NCBI GenBank assembly: GCA_963780805.1
Contig: CAWADP010000008.1
Coordinates: forward strand, 248,001-312,000
Length of the DNA stretch: 64,000 bases
Direction of reading: 5' to 3'
Source: JASHVB01 sp963780805
GTDB taxonomy: Bacteria > Pseudomonadota > Alphaproteobacteria > Acetobacterales > Acetobacteraceae
The notes beneath the pieces are model-generated. The model was not told the DNA's origin and ran no database searches. It saw only the letters and a list, made by a program, of their open reading frames with translations. Both the position numbers and the translations under genes were made by a program. Positions 25,906 through 33,425 of the stretch are shown here, one piece after another (the stretch's first letter is position 1; every line of letters begins with the position of its first letter).

Positions 25906-27219
25906 ATGTCGAAACATCCGGAGACACTGTCGCTGCACGCCGGCTGGCGGCGCGATCCCGCCACGCATGCGGTGGCGGTGCCGATCTACCAGACCACGTC
26001 CTATCAGTTCGACAGCACCGAGAATGCCGCCAACCTGTTCGGCCTGCGCGAGCTGGGCAACATCTACACCCGAATCATGAATCCCACGCAGGACGCGCTG
26101 GAGCAGCGGATTGCCGCGCTGGAAGGCGGCGTCGCCGCGCTGGCGCTGGCGTCAGGGCAGGCGGCCTCCGCCTATACGATGCTGAACCTGGCGCGGGCCG
26201 GCGACAACATCGTCAGTTCCACCGACCTCTATGGCGGCACCTGGAACCTGTTCAACAACACGCTGAAGGACCTGGGCATCGAGACACGCTTCGTCGATCC
26301 CGCCGATCCGGAAGCCTTCGCCCGCGCCACCGACGACCGCACGCGGGCCTACTACGCGGAGACGCTGCCGAACCCGAAGCTGATCGCTTTCCCGATTGCC
26401 GAAGTCGCGGCGATCGGCCGCAGGTTCGGCATTCCGCTGATCATGGACAACACCGCCGCGCCGATCCTGGTGAAGCCGTTCGAGCATGGCGCCGCGGTGG
26501 TGATGTACTCCACCACCAAGTATATCGGCGGCCACGGCACGTCGATCGGCGGCATCGTGGTGGATGGCGGCAACTTCGACTGGGAGGCGCATCCCGCGCG
26601 CCAGCCGCTGCTGAACACACCCGATCCCAGCTATCACGGCGCGGTCTGGTCGCAGGCGGCGAAGCCGTTGGGGCCGATCGCCTATATCCTGCGCATGCGG
26701 GTGGTGCTGCTGCGCGACCTCGGCGCGGCGATGGCGCCGATGAACTCCTTCCTGTTCTTGCAGGGCCTGGAGACGCTGCCGCTGCGCATGCGCGAGCACA
26801 GCAAGAATGCGCTGGCGGTGGCCCAGTTCCTGTCGGAGCGGAAGGACGTGACGCGGGTGATCCACCCGGCATTTCACAAGGGAATCGGGGTGGAGCGCAC
26901 GGCGAAGTACATGCCGCACGGGCAGGGCGGGCTGGTCGGCTTCGAACTCGCCGGCGGCATGGAGGCAGGGCGGCGGTTCATCGACTCGCTGAAGATGTTC
27001 TACCATGTGGCGAATATCGGCGACGCGCGCAGCTTGGCGATTCATCCCGCCAGCACCACCCATTCGCAGCTTTCGCAACAAGAGCAGGAGGCGACCGGCG
27101 TCACCCCGGGGTACGTGCGGCTGTCGATTGGGATCGAGCATATCGACGACATCCTGGCAGATTTGTCGCAGGCGCTGGATGTGGCTGGGGGTGCGCAGGT
27201 GAAGCAGGCGGCGGAATAG
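25906..27219 (+). CDS. metY: O-acetylhomoserine sulfhydrylase / aminocarboxypropyltransferase
   Basis: 437 residues, PLP-dependent Cys/Met metabolism family. MetY makes homocysteine from O-acetylhomoserine and sulfide. Seen: ETLSLHAGW, PIYQTTSYQF, NIYTRIMNPT (the Tyr-x-Arg that contacts PLP phosphate), PLP-stacking SSTDLYGGTWNL, and the Schiff-base Lys in YSTTKYIGGHGTSIGG. The C-terminal substrate loop IHPASTTHSQLSQQEQ and GVTPGYVRLSIGIE are typical of MetY rather than MetB/MetC. GGGAGAGAAAAGCCC precedes the ATG. No SAM-II or SAH riboswitch is recognisable in the 260-bp leader. Confidence 0.93.
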   Translation: MSKHPETLSLHAGWRRDPATHAVAVPIYQTTSYQFDSTENAANLFGLRELGNIYTRIMNPTQDALEQRIAALEGGVAALALASGQAASAYTMLNLARAGDNIVSSTDLYGGTWNLFNNTLKDLGIETRFVDPADPEAFARATDDRTRAYYAETLPNPKLIAFPIAEVAAIGRRFGIPLIMDNTAAPILVKPFEHGAAVVMYSTTKYIGGHGTSIGGIVVDGGNFDWEAHPARQPLLNTPDPSYHGAVWSQAAKPLGPIAYILRMRVVLLRDLGAAMAPMNSFLFLQGLETLPLRMREHSKNALAVAQFLSERKDVTRVIHPAFHKGIGVERTAKYMPHGQGGLVGFELAGGMEAGRRFIDSLKMFYHVANIGDARSLAIHPASTTHSQLSQQEQEATGVTPGYVRLSIGIEHIDDILADLSQALDVAGGAQVKQAAE

Positions 27220-27229
27220 GGAATGAAAA

Positions 27230-27265
27230 TCCCCCTCCCTTGTGGGAGGGGGAGTCTTTGTCTGT
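27230..27265. terminator. Bidirectional intrinsic terminator (also family B-like hairpin)
   Basis: A perfect 10-bp stem TCCCCCTCCC / GGGAGGGGGA with loop TTGT is followed on the plus strand by GTCTTTGTCTGTTCTTTC and on the minus strand by TTTTCATT. It lies between convergent metY and livF. The stem is the same sequence type as the family B elements. Confidence 0.75.
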
Positions 27266-27276
27266 TCTTTCGTTTA

Positions 27277-28008
27277 TCAAGCCCCCAAATAGAACTGCCG
27301 GATCAGCTCGTTGTTGTTCAGCTCCTCGGCGGACGTGCCTTCGAACTCGATCCGCCCGTGCACGATCACATACCCCCGATCTGCGATCCGTATCGCCTGC
27401 GTAAAATTCTGCTCTGCCATCAAAACGGTCAATCGATAGCTGTCCTTCAGCTCCTTGATCTTGTCGATCGTGCGTCGAACCAGCAGCGGCGCCAGGCCGA
27501 CCGACGGCTCGTCCACCAGCAGCAACCGCGGTGCCGTCATCAGCGCCCGTCCCAGCGCCAGCATCTGCTGCTCGCCGCCGCTCATGGACCCGGCCAATTG
27601 CCGCCGCCGTTCCGCCAGCCGTGGGAACGCCTCGAAGCAGAATTCCAGGTTTTGCGCGATCTGTGCCCGGGCGGCGCGGCGGAACGCGCCCATCAGCAGG
27701 TTCTCGGTCACCGTCAAACGCGGAAACAGTCGCCGGCCCTCCGGCACCACGCCGACGCCTAGATCGACGATGGCCTCGGTGGATTTTCCGACCAGCTCGT
27801 GCCGCTTGCCGTCGATGTCCAGCGTGATGCGTCCCGCGCTCGGCCGGATCATGCCCAGCACGCAGCGGATCAGCGTGGACTTCCCGTTGCCGTTGGTGCC
27901 GAGCAACGCCACGGTCTCGCCTTCCGCCACGCGCAGCGACACGTCGTGCAGCACGCGCACCGCGCCATAGCCGGCATCCAGGCCGGCGATCTCGAGACTA
28001 GCTGCCAA
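27277..28008 (-). CDS. livF: Branched-chain amino-acid-type ABC transporter ATP-binding protein
   Basis: 243 residues. One of two ATPases of a high-affinity branched-chain amino acid type (HAAT) importer. Seen: Walker A GTNGNGKST, signature MSGGEQQMLALGRAL, Walker B LLLVDEPSVGLAP and the switch region VLMAEQNFTQA, where Glu-Gln-Asn replaces the usual His (normal for LivF). Its start overlaps the end of livG by 11 bp. It is the last gene of livH-livM-livG-livF on the minus strand. The periplasmic LivK-type binding protein is not in the window, so the ligand is not defined. Confidence 0.92.
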   Translation of the reverse strand: MAASLEIAGLDAGYGAVRVLHDVSLRVAEGETVALLGTNGNGKSTLIRCVLGMIRPSAGRITLDIDGKRHELVGKSTEAIVDLGVGVVPEGRRLFPRLTVTENLLMGAFRRAARAQIAQNLEFCFEAFPRLAERRRQLAGSMSGGEQQMLALGRALMTAPRLLLVDEPSVGLAPLLVRRTIDKIKELKDSYRLTVLMAEQNFTQAIRIADRGYVIVHGRIEFEGTSAEELNNNELIRQFYLGA

Positions 28009-28732
28009 GGTAGGCCTGCACGACGTCGGGCTGGCGCACCACCGCCTGCGGATCGCCGTCGGCGATCTTGCGGCCGGCCACCAGCACCACCAGCCGCTGC
28101 GAAAAAGCCAGCACTGCCCTCATGATATGCTCGATCATGATGATGGTCACACCTTGCTCATTCAATTTCAGCAACAGCGCCAGGATGTCGTCCACTTCGC
28201 CATGCGACAGCCCGGCCATCGCCTCGTCGGAGATCAGCAGCCGAGGCTCGGCCGCCATGGCACGCGCCAATTCCAGCTTGCGCATTTCGATCTGCGTCAG
28301 GTCGCGTGGCAGGCGGTGGGCCTTCTCCAGAAGTCCAACCATGCGCAGCAATTCGTCGCAGCGGGACTCGATGTCGATCATGGCATGGCCGTTGCGGACG
28401 TTCACCGCGTACAGGATCGGCACGCGCAGGTTCTCGGCCAGCGTCATCGTCGCGAACGGCCGCGGCAACTGGAAGCTGCGCGCCAGGCCAAGCCGCGTGC
28501 GTTCGTGCGCTGCCATTCCCTCCAGCTTCCGGCCGGCGAACCGCACGCTGCCGCTTTCATTGCGCAGCGTGCCACAGATGCAGTTCACCAGCGTGCTCTT
28601 GCCCGAACCGTTGGGGCCGACCAGGCCGACGCGCTCGCCCTGCTGCACGGCAAGCTCGATATCGGCGAGCGCAATGAATCCGCCGAAGCGCTTGCCGACG
28701 CCGTTGACTTCCAGCAACGCGCCGTCGCTCAT
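27998..28732 (-). CDS. livG: Branched-chain amino-acid-type ABC transporter ATP-binding protein, degenerate signature
   Basis: 244 residues. Walker A GPNGSGKST, the LivG-type FQLPRPFATMTLAENL region, Walker B LLISDEAMAGLSHGE, and switch His in IEHIMRAV. The ABC signature reads DLTQIEMRKLELARAM instead of LSGGQ, although the following helix is conserved. Many LivG-like subunits have a weakened signature, but a full loss of the Gly-Gly/Gln is notable. With LivF it would form an asymmetric ATPase dimer. It overlaps livM by 4 bp and livF by 11 bp. Confidence 0.9.
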   Translation of the reverse strand: MSDGALLEVNGVGKRFGGFIALADIELAVQQGERVGLVGPNGSGKSTLVNCICGTLRNESGSVRFAGRKLEGMAAHERTRLGLARSFQLPRPFATMTLAENLRVPILYAVNVRNGHAMIDIESRCDELLRMVGLLEKAHRLPRDLTQIEMRKLELARAMAAEPRLLISDEAMAGLSHGEVDDILALLLKLNEQGVTIIMIEHIMRAVLAFSQRLVVLVAGRKIADGDPQAVVRQPDVVQAYLGS

Positions 28733-29701
28733 CGCGATCCCCGCAGGCGGCGCATGCGTGTTCGCGTCCGCGTGGCCGGCGTGAACCAGCCGATGATCCC
28801 GTTCGGCGCCGCGACGACGAACCCGACCAGCATCAACCCGACGATCAGCAGCGACAGCGCCGACGAAATCGTCACCGTCGCCACCTGCTGCAAGGTGCCC
28901 AGCAGCACTGCGCCGATCAGCGGCCCGACCCAGGTCGAGGTGCCGCCAATCAGTGGCATGGCGATGGTGTTGACGGCGTAGCTCAGGCTGAAGCCCGAGG
29001 ATGGATCGAGGTAGGTCACATAGTAGGGCAGGGGGGCGCCAGCCATGCCCATGAAGCCACCGGACAGCACGGTGGCGATCAGTTTCAGCCGCAACGTCGG
29101 GACGCCGGAGGCTTCCGCCGCCAGTTCATCGTCGCGGATCGTGGCGAAGCCGACGCCGAGGCGGGAATGCTCGATGGCGCGTGCGGTCGCCAACGCGGCC
29201 ACCGACAGGATCAGCATCCACAGGCACAGGTATTGGATGTAGTCCAGCGGCAGCAGGGACGCGTGCGCCGGGCGGATGATGTAGGCACCGCGTGAGCCGC
29301 CAACGAAACCCCAGTTGGTGACCAGTGTCTGCGCCACCACGGCCAGCGCCAGGGTCGCGATGCCAAAGAAGGTGCCGCGCAACCGCAACGTCAGGTAGCC
29401 GGTGCCCAGTCCGATCAGGCCGGAGACGACGCCACCGACGAGGATCATTACCACCAGCGGCGGCGCCCACAGTTTGTGCAGCACGACGGTGCTATAGGCG
29501 CCGCAGGCGAAGAACGCGGCGATGCCGAAGTTCACATAACCGGTATAGCCGCCCAGGATGTTCCAGGCGGTCGCCAGCACAATGTACCTGCAGCACAACG
29601 TAGCCGGCGAAGAAGACGTAGCCGTTATGGACCCACATCATGGCGGCGAAGACCACGGCGGCCGCCACGGTCAGCAAGGCGATGAACGTCGTGTTGCGCA
29701 T
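28729..29701 (-). pseudogene. livM: Branched-chain amino-acid-type ABC transporter permease LivM, frameshifted
   Basis: The start ATG at 29701 overlaps the livH stop by one base and begins RNTTFIALLTVAAAVVFAAM, then YVFFAGYVVLQ. One extra base near 29589 (CAGG) shifts the frame. The next frame continues YIVLATAWNILGGYTGYVNFG and the rest of a normal LivM (TLRLRGTFFGIATLA, RDDELAAEASGV, IGGTSTWVGPLIGAVLL). The repaired length is about 323 residues, normal for the family. Since the surrounding operon is intact and tightly overlapping, a sequencing indel is as likely as real loss. Confidence 0.88.
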
Positions 29702-30579
29702 CAGGCGCGTCCGAACAGGCCGCTGGGGCGCACCGCGAGCGTGAGCAATAAGATCCCGAAGGAGACGGCCGGCGACCAGGAGGGACCATAGAAGGTTGCG
29801 GTCAGGTTCTCGGCGATACCCAGGATGATGGCTGCGATCAGCGTGCCGTTCAGGCTGCCCAGTCCGCCGAGTACGACAATGGCGAAGATGCGGCCGATGT
29901 AGTCGCGGCCGACCGACGGCTCGATCGGCTGGATGATGATCAGCACCGCGCCGGCGACCGAAGCGGTGGCGATCGACAGGCCGAACGCGACGCGCTTGAT
30001 GTGGGTCGGGTTTGCCGCCATCAGGCGTAGCGCCTGCGGGTCCTGCGCCACCGCCTGTATCGCGCGGCCGATGAAAGTGCGCGACAGGAACAGCTGCAGC
30101 GCGCCCAGCATGACCAGCGCCACCAGGCAGGGGATCAGCAGGCGCAGTGGGAACTCGATCTCGCCCACGAAGAAGCTGGGGCCGATATAAGGGGCTTCGA
30201 CCAGCCGGTAGTCGACGCCGAACACCAGGACCAGAGTCACTTCGGTAATGAACAGCAGGCCGAAGAAGAACGACAAGCCGCGCAGCGAGGTGTCGCCTCG
30301 GCGTTCGAATGATACTTCGTAAATCGAGTAGATGCCGACACCGAGCAAAAAGAACAACGGCATGGCGACGACGCTGGCCAGGATCGGATCGACGCCCCAC
30401 CAGGTGTTGGCGATGTAGGCGATGTAGGAGCCGAGCAGGATGAAGGCGGGATGGGCGATGTTAACGATATCGAGCATGCCGAAGGAGATTGACACGCCGA
30501 TCGACACGGCGGCGTAGAAGCCGCCGAGCAGAATGCCGGACACGATGGCGTTGCCCAGCAGGTTGAAAGACAGGTCCAT
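29701..30579 (-). CDS. livH: Branched-chain amino-acid-type ABC transporter permease
   Basis: 292 residues. Inner-membrane permease with about eight hydrophobic segments. Seen: GNAIVSGILLGGFYAAVSIG, the LivH hallmark SFGMLDIVNIAHPAFILLG, RTFIGRAIQAVAQDPQALRLM (coupling loop), and VLGGLGSLNGTLIAAIILG. The ATG at 30579 is chosen from the start of the first membrane segment, and only a weak purine tract (GGAAACC) lies upstream. First gene of the liv operon. Upstream is a DUF427 gene with its own terminator, so the promoter probably lies in 30580-30670. Confidence 0.92.
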   Translation of the reverse strand: MDLSFNLLGNAIVSGILLGGFYAAVSIGVSISFGMLDIVNIAHPAFILLGSYIAYIANTWWGVDPILASVVAMPLFFLLGVGIYSIYEVSFERRGDTSLRGLSFFFGLLFITEVTLVLVFGVDYRLVEAPYIGPSFFVGEIEFPLRLLIPCLVALVMLGALQLFLSRTFIGRAIQAVAQDPQALRLMAANPTHIKRVAFGLSIATASVAGAVLIIIQPIEPSVGRDYIGRIFAIVVLGGLGSLNGTLIAAIILGIAENLTATFYGPSWSPAVSFGILLLTLAVRPSGLFGRA

Positions 30580-30621
30580 TGGTTTCCGTTGTGACGTTCC
30601 CTGCGGGCAATGTGGCCGCTG

Positions 30622-30658
30622 CCGCCCGATTTGCATAGCGGGCGGGCGCGGTTTTTTT
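30622..30658 (+). terminator. Terminator-shaped hairpin on the plus strand upstream of livH
   Basis: CCGCCCG (30622-30628) pairs with CGGGCGG (30639-30645) and is followed by GCGCGG and seven T. It points along the plus strand, opposite to livH, and no plus-strand gene ends here. It may block antisense transcripts coming from the liv operon or end an unrecognised small RNA. Confidence 0.4.
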
Positions 30659-30672
30659 GGTGATTGGCCGCA

Positions 30673-30713
30673 CAAAACCACCCCGGCGGCGCCGGGCGTT
30701 GCCTGCCGCCGGG
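30673..30713 (-). terminator. Probable intrinsic terminator after the DUF427 gene
   Basis: On the minus strand CCCGGCGGC and GCCGCCGGG form a nine-bp stem followed by GTGGTTTTGTG, about 11 bp after the DUF427 stop. It separates that gene from livH. Confidence 0.6.
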
Positions 30714-30723
30714 TCTCGGGCGG

Positions 30724-31005
30724 CTAGTTGACTTGCACGTCCTCCCAGAAGCCGAAGCGGTGGGCGACCTGTGCCAGCTTCGGTTGCGGCGCCTCATAGG
30801 ACCACGCGTTGCGCGGATGGCGCACGCCATCGATCACGACGTCGTAGAATTGCACGCTGTGCGGGCATTTCAGGTCGTCGTCGGTCTTGTCGGTCTTCTG
30901 CAGCCATTCCAACCGCACCGATGCGGCGGGGAAATAGTGGTAGCCGCCGGCCTCGACGATGTCGTCGCTGCTCGCGACCTGATGGCCGTCCAGGATTGCC
31001 TTCAT
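30724..31005 (-). CDS. DUF427 domain-containing protein
   Basis: 93 residues, a typical length for a single DUF427 domain. Seen: KAILDGHQVASSDDIVEAGG, YHYFPAASVRLEWLQ, the conserved KCPHSVQFYDVVIDG and NAWSYEAPQP, then FGFWEDVQV. The fold is a small beta-tent, and the role is not established. An upstream GGAGGGTTCCGAT gives a good ribosome-binding site for ATG 31005. A terminator follows before livH, so it is likely monocistronic. Confidence 0.85.
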   Translation of the reverse strand: MKAILDGHQVASSDDIVEAGGYHYFPAASVRLEWLQKTDKTDDDLKCPHSVQFYDVVIDGVRHPRNAWSYEAPQPKLAQVAHRFGFWEDVQVN

Positions 31006-31202
31006 ATCGGAACCCTCCTCTGCGTTTCGCTGGATTGCTACTGCGGACCAGCCGGTTCGGCAATGGGAGCACCGTTGGATCGATCGCCGGCGATGGCAAC
31101 CGGCCGGTCAAGCCGCGCAACGTGCCGATCCGTCGGAGCCTTATAGCGTGACACCGCTGACCGACAGCGAGCATATTGGACCGCATCCGGATCGTGCGGT
31201 AG

Positions 31203-31406
31203 CCTGTCCGTCGTCGCATCACCGGCGGGTCATGCGCGGCGACACGGCGGCAATTCGAGGATTGGCCGCAGGCGTTGTTCGCCGGCTCCACCCCACCGGC
31301 CCGCGACGCAGTCCTGCAAGCCGCCGGCGCCGCGCCGGTTCACAAGTTGAACTGGCGCGCACCCTATCCGCTGGAGCTGCTGGCCACGCGGCGATATCAG
31401 CCCTGA
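31203..31406 (+). pseudogene. Possible C-terminal gene remnant
   Basis: After an in-frame TAG (31200) there is an open stretch without a usable upstream start. It has protein-like composition (RRQFEDWPQALFAGSTPPAR, VHKLNWRAPYPLELLATRRY). It ends at TGA 31404, which lies in the first copy of a 17-bp tandem array. Family not recognised. Confidence 0.3.
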
Positions 31407-31457
31407 GGCGATATCAGCCCTGAGGCCATATCAGCCCTGAGGCCATATCAGCCCTGG
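31391..31457. repeat. Tandem array, 17-bp unit, 4 copies
   Basis: Unit GCGATATCAGCCCTGAG at 31391 and 31408, then GCCATATCAGCCCTGAG at 31425 and a last, slightly different copy at 31442. Each copy carries a TGA; the first TGA closes the open stretch upstream. Confidence 0.9.
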
Positions 31458-31551
31458 AGCCATCGCGCCGCCTGCCGCGCCTCTTGCCCGAAGGCGTATT
31501 CCTCCATTGAATGCCGCCCGCCAGCATATCTGCCCGTGGGAGGAACGCCGC

Positions 31552-32313
31552 ATGCCGAAGCTCGCCGGAAAAGTCGCCTGGGTCACCGGGGCGGGGAGTG
31601 GCATCGGCGAGGCGGCGGCCTTCGCGCTGGCCGGCGAAGGCGCCGCCCTGGTGCTGACGGGCCGCCGCCGCGAGCCACTGGAGGACGTCGCCCGTCGCCT
31701 GGGCAACAGCGGCGCCGAGGCGCATGTGCGGCCGGCCGACCTGACCAATTCCGCGCAGGTGCAGCTTGTGGGCGACTTCATTCGCGACAAGTTGGGCCGG
31801 CTCGACATCCTGGTGAACAACGCCGGCGTCAACATCCTCGATCGCCACTGGGACAAACTGACACCGGAGGGCATCGATACCTTGATGAAGGGCAATGTCA
31901 TGGCGGCGCTGTATTGCGTCACCGTTGCTCTGCCGTTCATGCGCGCGCAGCAGGACGGGGTGATGATCCACACGTCCTCGATGGCGGGGCGGTTCATCGG
32001 TGGGTTTGCCGGCCCGATCTATGGCACTGCGAAGCACGGCGTCGTGGCGATGAGCCACACCATCAATATGGAGGAGTGCGTCAACGGCATCCGCTCCTGC
32101 GTCTTCCTGCCGGGCGAGGTGGCGACGCCGATCCTCGACAAGCGCCCAAATCCAGTGGGACCGGAGGAGCGGGCGCGCATGGTGCAGTCGGAGGATTGCG
32201 GCGACCTGATCCGCTACATCGCCTGCCTGCCGCGGCATCTGGTGATGAGCGAGGTGATGCTCGGGCCGACCCATAACCGCAGCTATATCGCCAACCTGCA
32301 ACGCAAGCTTTGA
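31552..32313 (+). CDS. Short-chain dehydrogenase/reductase (SDR)
   Basis: 253 residues, classical SDR. Seen: cofactor loop TGAGSGIGEAAA, an Arg after the second strand (LTGRRREPLED) suggesting NADP(H), NNAGVNI, active Ser in HTSSMAG, and catalytic YGTAK. ATG 31552 has GGAGGAA eight bases before it. It is followed after 15 bp by the 2-hydroxyacid dehydrogenase gene, so the two likely form an operon acting on related hydroxy/oxo acids. That link is inference. Confidence 0.9.
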   Translation: MPKLAGKVAWVTGAGSGIGEAAAFALAGEGAALVLTGRRREPLEDVARRLGNSGAEAHVRPADLTNSAQVQLVGDFIRDKLGRLDILVNNAGVNILDRHWDKLTPEGIDTLMKGNVMAALYCVTVALPFMRAQQDGVMIHTSSMAGRFIGGFAGPIYGTAKHGVVAMSHTINMEECVNGIRSCVFLPGEVATPILDKRPNPVGPEERARMVQSEDCGDLIRYIACLPRHLVMSEVMLGPTHNRSYIANLQRKL

Positions 32314-32328
32314 GGGGACGCCGCGACG

Positions 32329-33309
32329 ATGGCAACGAACCGACGCAAGGTGATGGTGCCGAACACGATGGGCCAGGAGGGTATCGCGCTGTTGCGGGCG
32401 CGCGACGACATCGAGACGGTGGTGTATCCGCCGACGATCGCGCAGGCCGACCTGCTGCCAATGCTGGAGGACTGCGCCGGCATCGCGCTGTCGCTGACGC
32501 CGTACCGGCAGGCGGAGATGGACGCCTCTCCGGCGATGCAGGTGGTGGCGCGCATCGGCGTTGGTTACGACGCGGTGGACGTGCCGGTGCTGACCGCGCG
32601 CCGCGTGCCGCTGATGGTGGCGGGCAGCGCAAACTCCGTGTCGGTGGCCGAGCAAGCGTTCCACTTGATGATGGCGCTGGCGAAGCGGAACGTCGCGCTG
32701 GACCGGATGGTGCGTGAGGGGCGCTGGCGCGACCGGCACGGTGGGCTGCCGATGGAGCTGAATGGCAAGACGGTGCTGATCGTCGGCTTCGGCCGCATCG
32801 GCACGCGGCTGGCGAAGCGCTGCCTGGGGTTCGATATGGTGGTGCTGGTGCGCGACCCGTACGTGGATGCGGCGAAGATCCGCGCGGCGGGTTGCGAGCC
32901 GGTGGATGATCTGGATGCGGCGCTGCCGGGCGTCGATTTCGTGTCGATCCATTGCCCGAAGAACCCGGAGACGGTGGGCATGTTCGGCGCCGCCCAGTTC
33001 GCGCGGATGAAGCCAAGTGCTTACATCGTGAACACCGCGCGCGGTGGCATCATCGACGAACGGGCGCTGCACGCGGCACTGACGTCCGGGCAGGTTGCCG
33101 CGGCGGGGCTGGACGTGTGGGAGGCGGAGCCGACGCCTGCCGACAATCCGCTGCTGAAGTTGGATAACGTGATCGCCTCGCCGCACATGGCCGGGGTGAC
33201 GACCGAGGGGGTGGCCGGGATGGCGCGGGTGACGGCGCAGAACATCCTGGGCGTGCTGGATGGCACGACGAACAGCGACAACGTCGTGAACAAGGAGGTG
33301 CTGGATTAA
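32329..33309 (+). CDS. D-2-hydroxyacid dehydrogenase (phosphoglycerate dehydrogenase-like)
   Basis: 326 residues, without the regulatory ACT domain of serA. NAD-dependent reduction of 2-oxo acids. Seen: substrate-domain RIGVGYDAVDV, NAD loop LIVGFGRIGTRLAK, then the catalytic triad in NTARGGIIDE (Arg), LDVWEAEPTP (Glu) and ASPHMAGVT (His). All key residues are present. The second gene of the pair with the SDR. Candidate substrates (glycerate, glyoxylate, phosphoglycerate) cannot be told apart from sequence alone. Confidence 0.9.
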   Translation: MATNRRKVMVPNTMGQEGIALLRARDDIETVVYPPTIAQADLLPMLEDCAGIALSLTPYRQAEMDASPAMQVVARIGVGYDAVDVPVLTARRVPLMVAGSANSVSVAEQAFHLMMALAKRNVALDRMVREGRWRDRHGGLPMELNGKTVLIVGFGRIGTRLAKRCLGFDMVVLVRDPYVDAAKIRAAGCEPVDDLDAALPGVDFVSIHCPKNPETVGMFGAAQFARMKPSAYIVNTARGGIIDERALHAALTSGQVAAAGLDVWEAEPTPADNPLLKLDNVIASPHMAGVTTEGVAGMARVTAQNILGVLDGTTNSDNVVNKEVLD

Positions 33310-33425
33310 CCGGCTGGCTCGAGCGGGTCGGGCGAACGGGATTGGGGGATGGTAGATCGGGGGGATTGCGGGGACCCCCACCCCACACCCACCCCCCAAA
33401 GCCTTCCCGCAAACCTGAACCACAC

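Larger units (their letters stand above)
31006..31551. other. 546-bp region with a coding remnant and a tandem array
   Basis: No intact gene is seen. It holds the promoter side of the DUF427 gene, a 67-codon open stretch resembling a lost gene's C-terminus (31203-31406) and the 17-bp array at 31391-31457, and ends with the ribosome-binding site of the SDR gene. Confidence 0.5.
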
